Shown here piece by piece: positions 36,401-51,198 of a stretch of DNA of 64,000 nt. This DNA is from Sipunculus nudus (taxonomy: Eukaryota; Annelida; Sipuncula; Golfingiida; Sipunculidae): the NCBI GenBank assembly GCA_026874595.1, contig CM049318.1, positions 13,559,241 through 13,623,240 on the forward strand, given 5' to 3'. Each line of letters begins with the position of its first letter. Within the stretch, counting starts at the first letter, position 1. A program made the translations under genes and the position numbers. The notes beneath the pieces were generated by a model. It ran no database searches. It saw nothing but the letters and a program-made list of their open reading frames with translations, and was not told where the DNA came from.

Positions 36401-38299
36401 AGTGCTTGCACTTTGGCGTGGGACTGTCTGCGCCGACGCAGTAACAGTGACATGACATCACCCAAGAAGATGGGTATAGCTGGTGCCATACAAACTGAGT
36501 GCTTGCACTTTGGCGTGGGACTGTCTGCGCCTACGCAGTAACAGTGACATGACATCAATCAAGAAGCTGGGTATAGCTGGTGCCATACAAACTGAGTGCT
36601 TGCACTTTGGCGTGGGACTGTCTGCGCCGACGCAGTAACAGTGACATGACATCACCCCAGAAGCTGGGTATAGCTGGTGCCATACAAACTGAGTGCTTGC
36701 ACTTAGGCGTGGGACTGTCTGCGCCGACGCAGTAACAGTGATATGACCTCACCCCAGAAGCTGGGTATAGCTGGTGACATAAAAACTGAGTGCTTGCTCT
36801 TTAGCGTGGGACTGTCTGCGCCGACGCAGTAACAGTGACATGACATCACCCAAGAAGCTGGGTATAGCTGGTGCCATACAAACTGAGTGCTAGCTCTTTG
36901 GCGTGGGACTGTCTGCGCCGACGCAGTAACAGTGACATAACATCATCCTAGAAGCTGGGTATAGCTGGTGACATACAAATTGAGTGCTTGCTCTTTGGCG
37001 TGGGACTGTCTGCGCCGACGCAGTAACAGTGACATGACATCACCCAAGAAGCTGGGTATAGCTGGTGCCATACAAACTGAGTGCTTGCTCTTTGGTGTGG
37101 GACTGTCTGCGCCGACGCAGTAACAGTGACATGACATCACCCAAGAAGCTGGGTATAGCTGGTGCCATACAAACTGAGTGCTTGCACTTTGGCGTGGGAC
37201 TGTCTGCGCCGACGCAGTAACAGTGACAAGACATCACCAAAGAAGCTGGGTATAGCTGGTGCCATTCAAACTGAGTGCTTGCACTTTGGCGTGGGACTGT
37301 CTGCGCCGACGCAGTAACAGTGACATGACATCACCCAAGAAGCTGGGTATAGCTGGTGCCATACGAAATGAGTGCTTGCTCTTTGGCGTGGGACTGTCTG
37401 CGCCGACGCAGTAACAGTGACATGACATCACTCAAGAAGCTGGGTATAGCTGGTGCCATACAAACTGAGTGCTTGCACTTTGGCGTGGGACTGTCTGCGC
37501 CGACGCATTAACAGTGACATGACATCACCCAAGAAGCTGGGTATAGCTGGTGCCATACAAACTGAGTGCTTGCTCTTTGGCGTGGGACTGTCTGCGCCGA
37601 CGCAGTAACAGTGACATGACATCACCCAAGAAGCAGGGTATAGCTGGTGCCATACAAACTGAGTGCTTGCTCTTTGGCTTGGGACTGTCTGCGCCGACGC
37701 AGTAACAGTGACATGACATAACCCAAGAAGCTGGGTATAGCGGGTGCCATACAAACTGAGTGCTTGCTCTTTGGCGTGGGACTGTCTGCGCCGACGCAGT
37801 AACAGTGACATGACATCACCCAAGAAGCTGGGTATAGCTGGTGCCATACAAACTGAGTGCCTGCCTATGGCGTGGGACTGTCTGCGCCGACGCAGTAACA
37901 GTGACATGACATCACCCAAGAAGCTGGGTATAGCTGGTGCCATAGAAACTGAGTGCTTGCACTTTGGCGTGGGACTGTCTGCGCCAACGCAGTAACAGTG
38001 ACCTGACATCACCCAAGAAGCTGGGTATAGCTGGTTCCATACAAACTGAGTGCTTGCACTTTGGCGTGGGACTGTCTGCGCCGACGCAGTAACAGTGACA
38101 TGACATCACCCAAGAAGCTGGGTATAGCTGGTGCCATACAAACTGAGTGCTTGCACTTTGGCGTGGGACTGTCTGCGCCGACGCAGTAACAGTGACATGA
38201 CATCACCCCAGAAGCTGGGTATAGCTGGTGCCATACAAACTGAGTGCTTGCACTTTGGCGTGGGACTGTCTGCGCCGACGCAGTAACAGTGATATGACC
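33451..38299 (+). repeat. 50-monomer higher-order unit, copy 1 (4,849 bp)
   Basis: Markers recur at an offset of 4,849 bases: 'tatatctggtgcc' (about 33,856 and 38,705), 'ggtctagctgg ... cttcctctttggcgtgggaccg' (about 33,951 and 38,800), 'ctgtctccgccg' (about 34,097 and 38,946) and 'aactgggtgcttg' (about 35,330 and 40,179). After about 36,500 the offset becomes 4,752, showing loss of one monomer in copy 2. Confidence 0.75.
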
Positions 38300-41200
38300 T
38301 CACCATAGAAGCTGGGTATAGCTGGTGCCATACAAACTGAGTGCTTGCTCTTTGGCGTGGGACTGTCTGCGCCGACGCAGTAACAGTGACATGACATCAC
38401 CCAAGAAGCTGGGTATAGCTGGTGCCATACAAACTGAGTGCTTGCACTTTGGCGTGGAACTGTCTGCGCCGACGCAGTAACAGTGACATGACATCACCCA
38501 AGAAGCTGGGTATAGCTGGTGCCATTCAAACTGAGTGCTTGCACTTTGGCGAGGGACTGTCTGCGCCGACGCAGTAACAGTGACATGACATCACCCAAGA
38601 AGCTGGGTATAGCTGGTGCCATACAAACTGAGTGCTTGCTCTTTGGCGTGGGACTGTCTTCGCCGACGCAGTAACAGTGACATGACATCACCCAAGAAGC
38701 TGGGTATATCTGGTGCCATACAAACTGAGTGCTTGCACTTTGGCGTGGGACTGTCTGCGCCGACGCATTAACAGTGACATGACATGACCCAAGAAGCTGG
38801 GTCTAGCTGGTGCCATACAAACTGAGTGCTTCCTCTTTGGCGTGGGACCGTCTGCGCCGACGCATTAACAGTGACATGACATCACCCAAGAAGCTGGGTA
38901 TAGCTGGTGCCATACAAACTGAGTGCTTGCTCTTTGGCGTGGGACTGTCTCCGCCGACGCAGTAACAGTGACATGACATCACCCAAGAAGCTGGGTATAG
39001 CGGGTGCCATACAAACTGAGTGCTTGCTCTTTGGCGTGGGACTGTCTGCGCCGACGCAGTAACAGTGACATGACATCACCCAAGAAGCTGGGTATAGTTG
39101 GTGCCATACAAACTGAGTGCCTGCTCTTTGGCGTGGGACTGTCTGCGCCGACACAGTAACAGTGACATGACATCACCCAAGAAGCTGGGTATAGCTGGTG
39201 CCATAGAAACTGAGTTCTTGCACTTTGGCGTGGGACTGTCTGCGCCAACGCAGTAACAGTGACATGACATCACCCAAGAAGCTGGGTATAGCTGGTTCCA
39301 TACAAACTGAGTGCTTGCACTTTGGCGTGGGACTGTCTGCGCCGACGCAGTAACAGTGACATGACATCACCCAAGAAGCTGGGTATAGCTGGTGCCATAC
39401 AAACTGAGTGCTTGCACTTTGGCGTGGGACTGTCTGCGCCGACGCATTAACAGTGACATGACATCACCCAAGAAGCTGGGTATAGCTGGTGCCATACAAA
39501 CTGAGTGCTTGCTCTTTGGCGTGGGACTGTCTGCGCCGACGCAGTAACAGTGACATGACATCACCCAAGAAGCAGGGTATAGCTGGTGCCATACAAACTG
39601 AGTGCTTGCTCTTTGGCGTGGGACTGTCTGTGCCGACGCAGTAACAGTGACATGACATCACCCAAGAAGCTGGGTATAGCTGGTGCCATACAAACTGAGT
39701 GCCTGCTCTATGGCGTGGGACTGTCTGCGCCGACGCAGTAACAGTGACATGACATGACCCAAGAAGCTGGGTATAGCTGGTGCCATAGAAACTGAGTGCT
39801 TGCACTTTGGCGTGGGACTGTCTGCGCCAACGCAGTAACAGTGACATGACATCACCCAAGAAGCTGGGTATAGCTGGTGCCATACAAACTGAGTGCTTGC
39901 TCTTTGGCGTGGGACTGTCTGCGCCGACGCAGTAACAGTGACATGACATCACCCAAGTAGCTGGGTATAGCTGGTGCCATACAAACTGAGTGCTTGCTCT
40001 TTGGCGTTGGACTGTCTGCGCCGACGCAGTAACAGTGACATGACATCACCCAAGAAGCTGGGTATAGCTGGTGCCATACAAACTGAGTGCTTGCTCTTTG
40101 GCGTGGGACTGTCTGCGCCGACGCAGTAACAGTGACATGACATCACCCAAGAAGCTGGGTATAGCTGGTGCCATACAAACTGGGTGCTTGCTCTTTGGCG
40201 TGGGACTGTCTGCGCCGACGCAGTAACAGTGACATGACATCATCCCAGAAGCTGGGTATAGCTAGTGCCATTCAAACTGAGTGCTAGCTCTTTGGCGTGG
40301 GACTGTCTGCGCCGACGCAGTAACAGTGACATGACATCACCCAAGTAGCTGGGTATAGCTGGTGCCATACAAACTGAGTGCTTGCTCTTTGGCGTTGGAC
40401 TGTCTGCGCCGACGCAGTAACAGTGACATGACATCACCCAAGAAGCTGGGTATAGCTGTTGCCATACAAACTGAGTGCTTGCTCTTTGGCGTGGGACTGT
40501 CTGCGCCGACGCAGTAACAGTGACATGACATCACCCAAGAAGCTGGGTATAGCTGGTGCCATACAAACTGAGTGCTTGCACTTTGGCGTGGGACTGTCTG
40601 CGCCGACGCAGTAACAGTGACATGACATCACCCCAGAAGCTGGGTATAGCTGGTGCCATACAAACTGAGTGCTTGCACTTTGGCGTGGGACTGTCTGCAC
40701 CGACGCGGTAACAGTGATATGACCTCACCCCAGAAGCTGGGTATAGCTGGTGACATAAAAACTGAGTGCTTGCTCTTTAGCGTGGGACTGTCTGCGCCGA
40801 CGCAGTAACAGTGACATGACATCACCAAAGAAGCTGGGTATAGCTGGTGCCATACAAACTGAGTTCTTGCTCTTTGGCGTGGGAATGTCCGCGCCGACGC
40901 AGTAACAGTGACATGACATCACCCCAGAAGCTGGGTATAGCTGGTGACATAAAAACTGAGTGCTTGCTCTTTAGCGTGGGACTGTCTGCGCCGACGCAGT
41001 AACAGTGACATGACATCACCCAAGAAGCTGGGTATAGCTGGTGCCATACAAACTGAGTGCTTGCACTTTGGCGTGGGACTGTCTGCGCCGACGCGGTAAC
41101 AGTGACATGACATTACCCAAGAAGCTGGGTATAGCTGGTGCCATACAAACTGAATGCTTGCACTTTGGCGTGGGACTGTCTGCGCCGACGCAGTAACAGT

Positions 41201-43051
41201 GACATGACATCACCCAAGTAGCTAGGTATAGCTGGTGCCATACAAACTGAGTGCTTGCACTTTGGCGTGGGACTGTCTGCGCCGACGCAGTAACAGTGAC
41301 ATGACATCACCCAAGAAGATGGGTATAGCTGGTGCCATACAAACTGAGTGCTTGCACTTTGGCGTGGGACTGTCTGCGCCTACGCAGTAACAGTGACATG
41401 ACATCACCCAAGAAGCTGGGTATAGCTGGTGCCATACAAACTGAGTGCTTGCACTTTGGCGTGGGACTGTCTGCGCCGACGCAGTAACAGTGATATGACC
41501 TCACCCCAGAAGCTGGGTATAGCTGGTGACATAAAAACTGAGTGCTTGCTCTTTAGCGTGGGACTGTCTGCGCCGACGCAGTAACAGTGACATGACATCA
41601 CCCAAGAAGCTGGGTATAGCTGGTGCCATACAAACTGAGTGCTAGCTCTTTGGCGTGGGACTGTCTGCGCCGACGCAGTAACAGTGACATAACATCATCC
41701 TAGAAGCTGGGTATAGCTGGTGACATACAAATTGAGTGCTTGCTCTTTGGCGTGGGACTGTCTGCGCCGACGCAGTAACAGTGACATGACATCACCCAAG
41801 AAGCTGGGTATAGCTGGTGCCATACAAACTGAGTGCTTGCTCTTTGGTGTGGGACTGTCTGCGCCGACGCAGTAACAGTGACATGACATCACCCAAGAAG
41901 CTGGGTATAGCTGGTGCCATACAAACTGAGTGCTTGCACTTTGGCGTGGGACTGTCTGCGCCGACGCAGTAACAGTGACAAGACATCACCAAAGAAGCTG
42001 GGTATAGCTGGAGCCATTCAAACTGAGTGCTTGCACTTTGGCGTGGGACTGTCTGCGCCGACGCAGTAACAGTGACATGACATCACCCAAGAAGCTGGGT
42101 ATAGCTGGTGCCATACGAAATGAGTGCTTGCTCTTTGGCGTGGGACTGTCTGCGCCGACGCAGTAACAGTGACATGACATCACTCAAGAAGCTGGGTATA
42201 GCTGGTGCCATACAAACTGAGTGCTTGCACTTTGGCGTGGGACTGTCTGCGCCGACGCATTAACAGTGACATGACATCACCCAAGAAGCTGGGTATAGCT
42301 GGTGCCATACAAACTGAGTGCTTGCTCTTTGGCGTGGGACTGTCTGCGCCGACGCAGTAACAGTGACATGACATCACCCAAGAAGCAGGGTATAGCTGGT
42401 GCCATACAAACTGAGTGCTTGCTCTTTGGCTTGGGACTGTCTGCGCCGACGCAGTAACAGTGACATGACATCACCCAAGAAGCTGGGTATAGCGGGTGCC
42501 ATACAAACTGAGTGCTTGCTCTTTGGCGTGGGACTGTCTGCGCCGACGCAGTAACAGTGACATGACATCACCCAAGAAGCTGGGTATAGCTGGTGCCATA
42601 CAAACTGAGTGCCTGCCTATGGCGTGGGACTGTCTGCGCCGACGCAGTAACAGTGACATGACATCACCCAAGAAGCTGGGTATAGCTGGTGCCATAGAAA
42701 CTGAGTGCTTGCACTTTGGCGTGGGACTGTCTGCGCCAACGCAGTAACAGTGACATGACATCACCCAAGAAGCTGGGTATAGCTGGTTCCATACAAACTG
42801 AGTGCTTGCACTTTGGCGTGGGACTGTCTGCGCCAACGCAGTAACAGTGACATGACATCACCCAAGAAGCTGGGTATAGCTGGTGCCATACAAACTGAGT
42901 GCTTGCACTTTGGCGTGGGACTGTCTGCGCCTACGCAGTAACAGTGACATGACATCACCCAAGAAGCTGGGTATAGCTGGTGCCATACAAACTGAGTGCT
43001 TGCACTTTGGCGTGGGACTGTCTGCGCCGACGCAGTAACAGTGACATGACA
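38300..43051 (+). repeat. 49-monomer higher-order unit, copy 2 (about 4.75 kb)
   Basis: This is the partner of 33,451-38,299, one monomer shorter. Its right third (from about 41,300) is also the start of the 11-kb super-unit repeated from about 52,260. Confidence 0.75.
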
Positions 43052-46000
43052 TCACCCCAGAAGCTGGGTATAGCTGGTGCCATACAAACTGAGTGCTTGC
43101 ACTTTGGCGTGGGACTGTCTGCGCCGACGCAGTAACAGTGATATGACCTCAACCCAGAGGCTGGGTATAGCTGGTGCCATACAAACTGAGTGCTTGCTCT
43201 TTAGCGTGGGACTGTCTGCGCCGACGCAGTAACAGTGACATGACATCACCCAAGAAGCTGGGTATAGCTGGTGCCATACAAACTGAGTGCTTGCTCTTTG
43301 GCGTGGGACTGTCTGCGCCGACGCAGTAACAGTGACATGACATCACCCAAGTAGCTGGGTATAGCTGCTGCCAAACAAACTGAGTGCTTGCTCTTTGGCG
43401 TTGGACTGTCTGCGCCGACGCAGTAACAGTGACATGACATCACCCAAGAAGCTGGGTATAGCTGGTGCCATACAAACTGAGTGCTTGCTCTTTGGCGTGG
43501 GACTGTCTGCGCCGACGCAGTAACAGTGACATGACATCACCCAAGAAGCTGGGTATAGCTGGTGCCATACAAACTGAGTGCTTGCTCTTTGGCGTGGGAC
43601 TGTCTGCGCCGACGCAGTAACAGTGATATGACCTCACAATAGAAGCTGGGTATAGCTGGTGCCATACAAACTGAGTGCTTGCTCTTTGGCGTGGGACTGT
43701 CTGCGCCGACGCAGTAACAGTGACATGACATCACCCAAGAAGCTGGGTATAGCTGGTGCCATAGAAACTGAGTGCTTGCACTTTGGCGTGGGACTGTCTG
43801 CGCCAACGCAGTAACAGTGACATGACATCACCCAAGAAGCTGGGTATAGCTGGTTCCATACAAACTGAGTGCTTGCACTTTGGCGTGGGACTGTCTGCGC
43901 CGACGCAGTAACAGTGACATGACATCACCCAAGAAGATGGGTATAGCTGGTGCCATACAAACTGAGTGATTGCACTTTGGCGTGGGACTGTCTGCGCCTA
44001 CGCAGTAACAGTGACATGACATCACCCAAGAAGCTGGGTATAGCTGGTGCCATACAAACTGAGTGCTTGCACTTTGGCGTGGGACTGTCTGCGCCGACGC
44101 AGTAACAGTGACATGACATCACCCCAGAAGCTGGGTATAGCTGGTGCCATACAAACTGAGTGCTTGCACTTTGGCGTGGGACTGTCTGCGCCGACGCAGT
44201 AACAGTGATATGACCTCAACCCAGAGGCTGGGTATAGCTGGTGCCATACAAACTGAGTGCTTGCTCTTTAGCGTGGGACTGTCTGCGCCGACGCAGTAAC
44301 AGTGACATGACATCACCCAAGAAGCTGGGTATAGCTGGTGCCATACAAACTGAGTGCTTGCTCTTTGGCGTGGGACTGTCTGCGCCGACGCAGTAACAGT
44401 GACATGACATCACCCAAGTAGCTGGGTATAGCTGGTGCCAAACAAACTGAGTGCTTGCTCTTTGGCGTTGGACTGTCTGCGCCGACGCAGTAACAGTGAC
44501 ATGACATCACCCAAGAAGCTGGGTATAGCTGGTGCCATACAAACTGAGTGCTTGCTCTTTGGCGTGGGACTGTCTGCGCCGACGCAGTAACAGTGACATG
44601 ACATCACCCAAGAAGCTGGGTATAGCTGGTGCCATACAAACTGAGTGCTTGCTCTTTGGCGTGGGACTGTCTGCGCCGACGCAGTAACAGTGATATGACC
44701 TCACCATAGAAGCTGGGTATAGCTGGTGCCATACAAACTGAGTGCTTGCTCTTTGGCGTGGGACTGTCTGCGCCGACGCAGTAACAGTGACATGACATCA
44801 CCCAAGAAGCTGGGTATAGCTGGTGCCATACAAACTGAGTGCTTGCACTTTGGCGTGGGACTGTCTGCGCCGACGCAGTAACAGTGACATGACATCACCC
44901 AAGAAGCTGGGTATAGCTGGTGCCATTCAAACTGAGTGCTTGCACTTTGGCGTGGGACTGTCTGCGCCGACGCAGTAACAGTGACATGACATCACCCAAG
45001 AAGCTGGGTATAGCTGGTGCCATACAAAATGAGTGCTTGCTCTTTGGCGTGGGACTGTCTGCGCCGACGCAGTAACAGTGACATGACATCACCCAAGAAG
45101 CTGGGTATAGCTGGTGCCATACAAACTGAGTGCTTGCACTTTGGCGTGGGACTGTCTGCGCCGACGCATTAACAGTGACATGACATGACCCAAGAAGCTG
45201 GGTCTAGCTGGTGCCATACAAACTGAGTGCTTCCTCTTTGGCGTGGGACCGTCTGCGCCGACGCATTAACAGTGACATGACATCACCCAAGAAGCTGGGT
45301 ATAGCTGGTGCCATACAAACTGAGTGCTTGCTCTTTGGCGTGGGACTGTCTGCGCCGACGCAGTAACAGTGACATGACATCACCCAAGTAGCTGGGTATA
45401 GCTGGTGCCATACAAACTGAGTGCTTGCTCTTTGGCGTTGGACTGTCTGCGCCGACGCAGTAACAGTGACATGACATCACCCAAGAAGCTGGGTATAGCT
45501 GGTGCCATACAAACTGAGTGCTTGCTCTTTGGCTTGGGACTGTCTGCGCCGACGCAGTAACAGTAACATGACATCACCCAAGAAGCTGGGTATAGCTGGT
45601 GCCATACAAACTGGGTGCTTGCTCTTTGGCGTGGGACTGTCTGCGCCGACGCAGTAACAGTGACATGACATCACCCAAGAAGCTGGGTATAGCTGGTGCC
45701 ATACAAACTGAGTGCTAGCTCTTTGGCGTGGGACTGTCTGCGCCGACGCAGTAACAGTGACATGACATCACCCAAGAAGCTGGGTATAGCTGGTGCCATA
45801 CAAACTGAGTGCTTGCTCTTTGGCGTTGGACTGTCTGCGCCGACGCAGTAACAGTGACATGACATCACCCAAGAAGCTGGGTATAGCTGGTGCCATACAA
45901 ACTGAGTGCTTGCTCTTTGGCGTGGGACTGTCTGCGCCGACGCAGTAACAGTGACATGACATCACCCAAGAAACTGGGTATAGCTGGTGCCATACAAACT

Positions 46001-47319
46001 GGGTGCTTGCTCTTTGGCGTGGGACTGTCTGCGCCGACGCAGTAACAGTGACATGACATCACCCAAGAAGCTGGGTATAGCTGGTGCCATACAAACTGAG
46101 TGCTTGCTCTTTGGCGTGGGACTGTCTGCGCCGACGCAGTAACCGTGACATGACATCACCCAAGAAGCTGGGTATAGCTGGTGCCATACAAACTGAGTGC
46201 TTGCTCTTTGGCGTGGGACTGTCTGCGCCGACGCAGTAGCAGTGACATGACATCACCCAAGAAGCTGGGTATAGCTGGTGCCATACAAACTGAGTGCTTG
46301 CTCTTTGGCGTGGGACTGTCTGCGCCGACGCAGTAACAGTGACATGACATCACCCAAGAAGCTGGGTATAGCTGGTGCCATACAAACTGAGTGCTTGCTC
46401 TTTGGCGTGGGACTGTCTGCGCCGACGCAGTAACAGTGACATGACATCACCCAAGAAGCTGGGTATAGCTGGTGCCATACAAACTGAGTGCTTGCTCTTT
46501 GGCGTGGGACTGTCTGCGCCGACGCAGTAACAGTGATATGACCTCACCATAGAAGCTGGGTATAGCTGGTGCCATACAAACTGAGTGCTTGCTCTTTGGC
46601 GTGGGACTGTCTGGGCCGACGCAGTAACAGTGACATGACATCACCCCAGAAGCTGGGTATAGCTGGTGCCATACAAACTGAGTGCTTGCACTTTGGCGTG
46701 GGACTGTCTGCGCCGACGCAGTAACAGTGACATGACATCACCCAAGAAGCTGGGTATAGCTGGTGCCATACAAACTGAGTGCTTGCACTTTGGCGTGGGA
46801 CTGTCTGCGCCAACGCAGTAACAGTGACATGACATCACCCAAGAAGCTGGGTATAGCTGGTGCCATACAAAATGAGTGCTTGCTCTTTGGCGTGGGACTG
46901 TCTGCGCCGACGCAGTAACAGTGACATGACATCACCCAAGAAGCTGGGTATAGCTGGTGCCATACAAACTGAGTGCTTGCACTTTGGCGTGGGACTGTCT
47001 GCGCCGACGCAGTAACAGTGACATGACATCACCCAAGAAGCTGGATATAGCTGGTGCCATACAAACTGAGTGCTTGCTCTCTGGCGTGGGACTGTCTGCG
47101 CCGACGCAGTAACAGTGACATGACATCACCCAGGTAGCTGGGTATAGCTGGTGCCATACAAACTGAGTGCTTGCTCTTTGGCGTTGGACTGTCTGCGCCG
47201 ACGCAGTAACAGTGACATGACATCACCCAAGAAGCTGGGTATAGCTGGTGCAATACAAACTGAGTGCTTGCTCTTTGGCGTGGGACTGTCTGCGCCGACG
47301 CAGTAACAGTGACATGACA

Positions 47320-48483
47320 TCACCCCAGAAGCTGGGTATAGCTGGTGCCATACAAACTGAGTGCTTGCACTTTGCCGTGGGACTGTCTGCGCCGACGCAG
47401 TAACAGTGACATGACATCACCCAAGAAGCAGGGTATAGCTGGTGCTATACAAACTGAGTGCTTGCTCTTTGGAGTGGGACTGTCTGCGCCGACGCAGTAA
47501 CAGTGACATGACATCACCCAAGAAGCTGGGTATAGCGGGTGCCATACAAACTGAGTGCCTGCTCTTTGGCGTGGGACTGTCTGCGCCGACGCAGTAACAG
47601 CGACATGACATCACCCAAGAAGCTGGGTATAGCTGGTGCCATAGAAACTGAGTGCTTGCACTTTGGCGTGGGACTGTCTGCGCCAACGCAGTAACAGTGA
47701 CATGACATGACCCAAGAAGCTGGGTATAGCTGGTTCCATACAAACTGAGTGCTTGCAATTTGGCGTGGGACTGTCTGCGCCGACGCAGTAAAAGTGACAT
47801 GACATCATCCAAGAAGCTGGGTATAGCTGGTGCCATACAAACTGAGTGCTTGCACTTTGGCGTGGGACTGTCTGCGCCGACGCAGTAACAGTGACATGAC
47901 ATCACCCCAGAAGCTGGGTATAGCTGGTGCCATACAAACTGAGTGCTTGCACTTTGGCGTGGGACTGTCTGCGCCGACGCAGTAACAGTGATATGACCTC
48001 ACCCAAGAAGCTGGGTATAGCTGGTGACATAAAAACTGAGTGCTTGCTCTTTATCGTGGGACTGTCTGCGCCGACGCAGTAGCAGTGACATGACATCACC
48101 CCAGAAGCTGGGTATAGCTGGTGCCATACAAACTGAGTGCTTGCTCTTTGGCGTGGGACTGTCTGCGCCAACGCAGTAACAGTGACAGGACATCACCCAA
48201 GAAGCTGGGTATAGCTGGTGCCATACAAACTGAGTGCTTTCTCTTTGGCGTGGGACTGTCTGCGCCGACGCAGTAACAGTGACATGACAACACCCAAGAA
48301 ACTTTGTATAGCTGGTGCCATATAAACTGAGTGCTTGCTCTTTGGCGTGGGACTGTCTGCGCCGACGCAGTAACAGTGACATCACATCACCCAAGAAGAT
48401 GGGTATAGCCGGTGCCATACAAACTGAGTGCTTGCACTTTGGCGTGGGACTGTCTGCGCCGACGCAGTAACAGTGACATGACA
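47320..48483 (+). repeat. 12-monomer segment, duplicated at 50,035-51,198
   Basis: The succession 'gaagcaggg ... gtgctatac', 'ttggagtggg', 'tagcgggtgcc', 'ccatagaaac', 'acatgaccc', 'cttgcaatttgg', 'aaaagtgac', 'ttatcgtggg', 'gacaggacatc', 'gtgctttctc', 'aagaaactttg' and 'catcacatc' recurs 2,715 bases later. The offset is one base short of 28 monomers because of the one-base deletion at about 49,003. Confidence 0.75.
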
Positions 48484-50034
48484 TCACCCAAGAAGCTGGG
48501 TATAGCTGGTGCCATACAAACTGAGTGCTTGCACTTTGGCGTGGGACTGTCTGCGCCGACGCAGTAACAGTGACATGACATCACCCAAGAAGCTGGGTAT
48601 AGCTGGTGCCATACAAACTGAGTGCTTGATCTTTGGCGTGGGACTGTCTGCGCCGACGCAGTAACAGTGACATGACATCACCCAAGAAGCTGGGTATAGC
48701 TGGTGCCATACAAACTGAGTGCTTCCTCTTTGGCGTGGGACTGATTGCGCCGACGCAGTAACAGTGACATGACATCACCCAAGAAGCTGGGTATAGCTGG
48801 TGCCATACAAACTGAGTGCTTGCTCTTTGGCGTGGGACTGTCTGCGCCGACGCAGTAACAGTGACATGACATCACCCAAGAAGCTGGGTATAGCTGTTGC
48901 CATACAAACTGAGTGCTTGCACTTTGCCGTGGGACTGTCTGCGCCGACGCAGTAACAGTGACATGACATCACCCAAGAAGCTGGGTATAGCTGGTGTCAT
49001 ACAAATGAGTGCTTGCACTTCGGCGTGGAACTGTCTGCGCCGACGCAGTAACAGTGACATGACATCACCATAGAAGCTGGGTATAGCTGGTGCCATACAA
49101 ACTGAGTGCTTGCACTTTGGCGTGGGACTGTCTGGCCCGACGCATTAACAGTGACATGACATCACCCAAGAAGCTGGGTATAGCTGGTGCCATACAAACT
49201 GAGTGCTTGCACTTTGGCGTGGGACTGTCTGCGCCGACGCAGTAACAGTGACATGACATCACCCAAGAAGCTGGGTATAGCTGGTGCCATACAAACTGAG
49301 TGCCTGCATTTTGGCGTGGGACTGTCTGCGCCGACGCAGTAACAGTGACATAACATCACCCAAGAAGCTGGGTATAGCTGGTGCCATACAAACTGAGTGC
49401 TTGCACTTTGGCGTGGGACTGTCTGCGCCGACGCAGTACCAGAAACATGACATCACCCAAGAAGCTGGGTATAGCTGGTGCCATACAAACTGAGTGCTTG
49501 CACTTTGGCGTGGGACTGTCTGCGCCGACGCAGTAACAGTCACATGACATCACCCAAGAAGCTGGGTATAGCTGGTGCCATACAAACTGAGTGCTTGCAC
49601 TTTGGCGTTGGACTGTCTGCGCCGACGCAGTAACAGTGACATGACATCACCCAAGAAGCTGGGTATAGCTGGTGCCATACAAACTGAGTGCTTGCACTTT
49701 GGCGTGGGACTGTCTGCGCCGACGCAGTAACAGTGACATGACATCACCCAAGAAGCTGGGTATAGCTGGTGCCATACAAACTGAGTGCTTGCTCTTTGGC
49801 GTGGGACTGTCTGCGCCGACGCAGTAACAGTGACATGACATCACCCAAGAAGCTGGGTATAGCTGGTGCCATACAAACTGAGTGCTTGCTCTTTGGCGTG
49901 GGACTGTCTGCGCCGACGCAGTAACAGTGACATGACATCACCCAAGAAGCTGGGTATAGCTGGTGCCATACAAACTGAGTGCTTGCACTTTGGCGTGGGA
50001 CTGTCTGCGCCGACGCATTAACAGTGACATGACA

Positions 50035-51198
50035 TCACCCAAGAAGCTGGGTATAGCTGGTGCCATACAAACTGAGTGCTTGCTCTTTGGCGTGGGACTG
50101 TCTGCGCCGACGCAGTAACAGTGACATGACATCACCCAAGAAGCAGGGTATAGCTGGTGCTATACAAACTGAGTGCTTGCTCTTTGGAGTGGGACTGTCT
50201 GCGCCGACGCAGTAACAGTGACATGACATCACCCAAGAAGCTGGGTATAGCGGGTGCCATACAAACTGAGTGCCTGCTCTTTGGCGTGGGACTGTCTGCG
50301 CCGACGCAGTAACAGTGACATGACATCACCCAAGAAGCTGGGTATAGCTGGTGCCATAGAAACTGAGTGCTTGCACTTTGGCGTGGGACTGTCTGCGCCA
50401 ACGCAGTAAGAGTGACATGACATGACCCAAGAAGCTGGGTATAGCTGGTTCCATACAAACTGAGTGCTTGCAATTTGGCGTGGGACTGTCTGCGCCGACA
50501 CAGTAAAAGTGACATGACATCATCCAAGAAGCTGGGTATAGCTGGTGCCATAAAAACTGAGTGCTTGCACTTTGGCGTGGGACTGTCTGCGCGGACGCAG
50601 TAACAGTGACATGACATCACCCCAGAAGCTGGGTATAGCTGGTGCCATACAAACTGAGTGCTTGCACTTTGGCGTGGGACTGTCTGCGCCGACGCAGTAA
50701 CAGTGATATGACCTCACCCAAGAAGCTGGGTATAGCTGGTGACATAAAAACTGAGTGCTTGCTCTTTATCGTGGGACTGTCTGCGCCGACGCAGTAACAG
50801 TGACATGACATCACCCCAGAAGCTGGGTATAGCTGGTGCCATACAAACTGAGTGCTTGCTCTTTGGCGTGGGACTGTCTGCGACAACGCAGTAACAGTGA
50901 CAGGACATCACCCAAGAAGCTGGGTATAGCTGGTGCCATACAAACTGAGTGCTTTCTCTTTGGCGTGGGACTGTCTGCGCCGACGCAGTAACAGTGACAT
51001 GACAACACCCAAGAAACTTTGTATAGCTGGTGCCATACAAACTGAGTGCTTGCTCTTTGGCGTGGGACTGTCTGCGCCGACGCAGTAACAGTGACATCAC
51101 ATCACCCAAGAAGATGGGTATAGCCGGTGCCATACAAACTGAGTGCTTGCACTTTGGCGTGGGACTGTCTGCGCCGACGCAGTAACAGTGACATGACA
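50035..51198 (+). repeat. 12-monomer segment, second copy
   Basis: This is the partner of 47,320-48,483 inside the same 11-kb super-unit. It has private changes such as 'gcgacaacgc' near 50,880 and 'gtaagagtgac' near 50,406. Both are carried into 62,712 and 62,238 in super-copy 2, so they predate the 11-kb duplication. Confidence 0.75.
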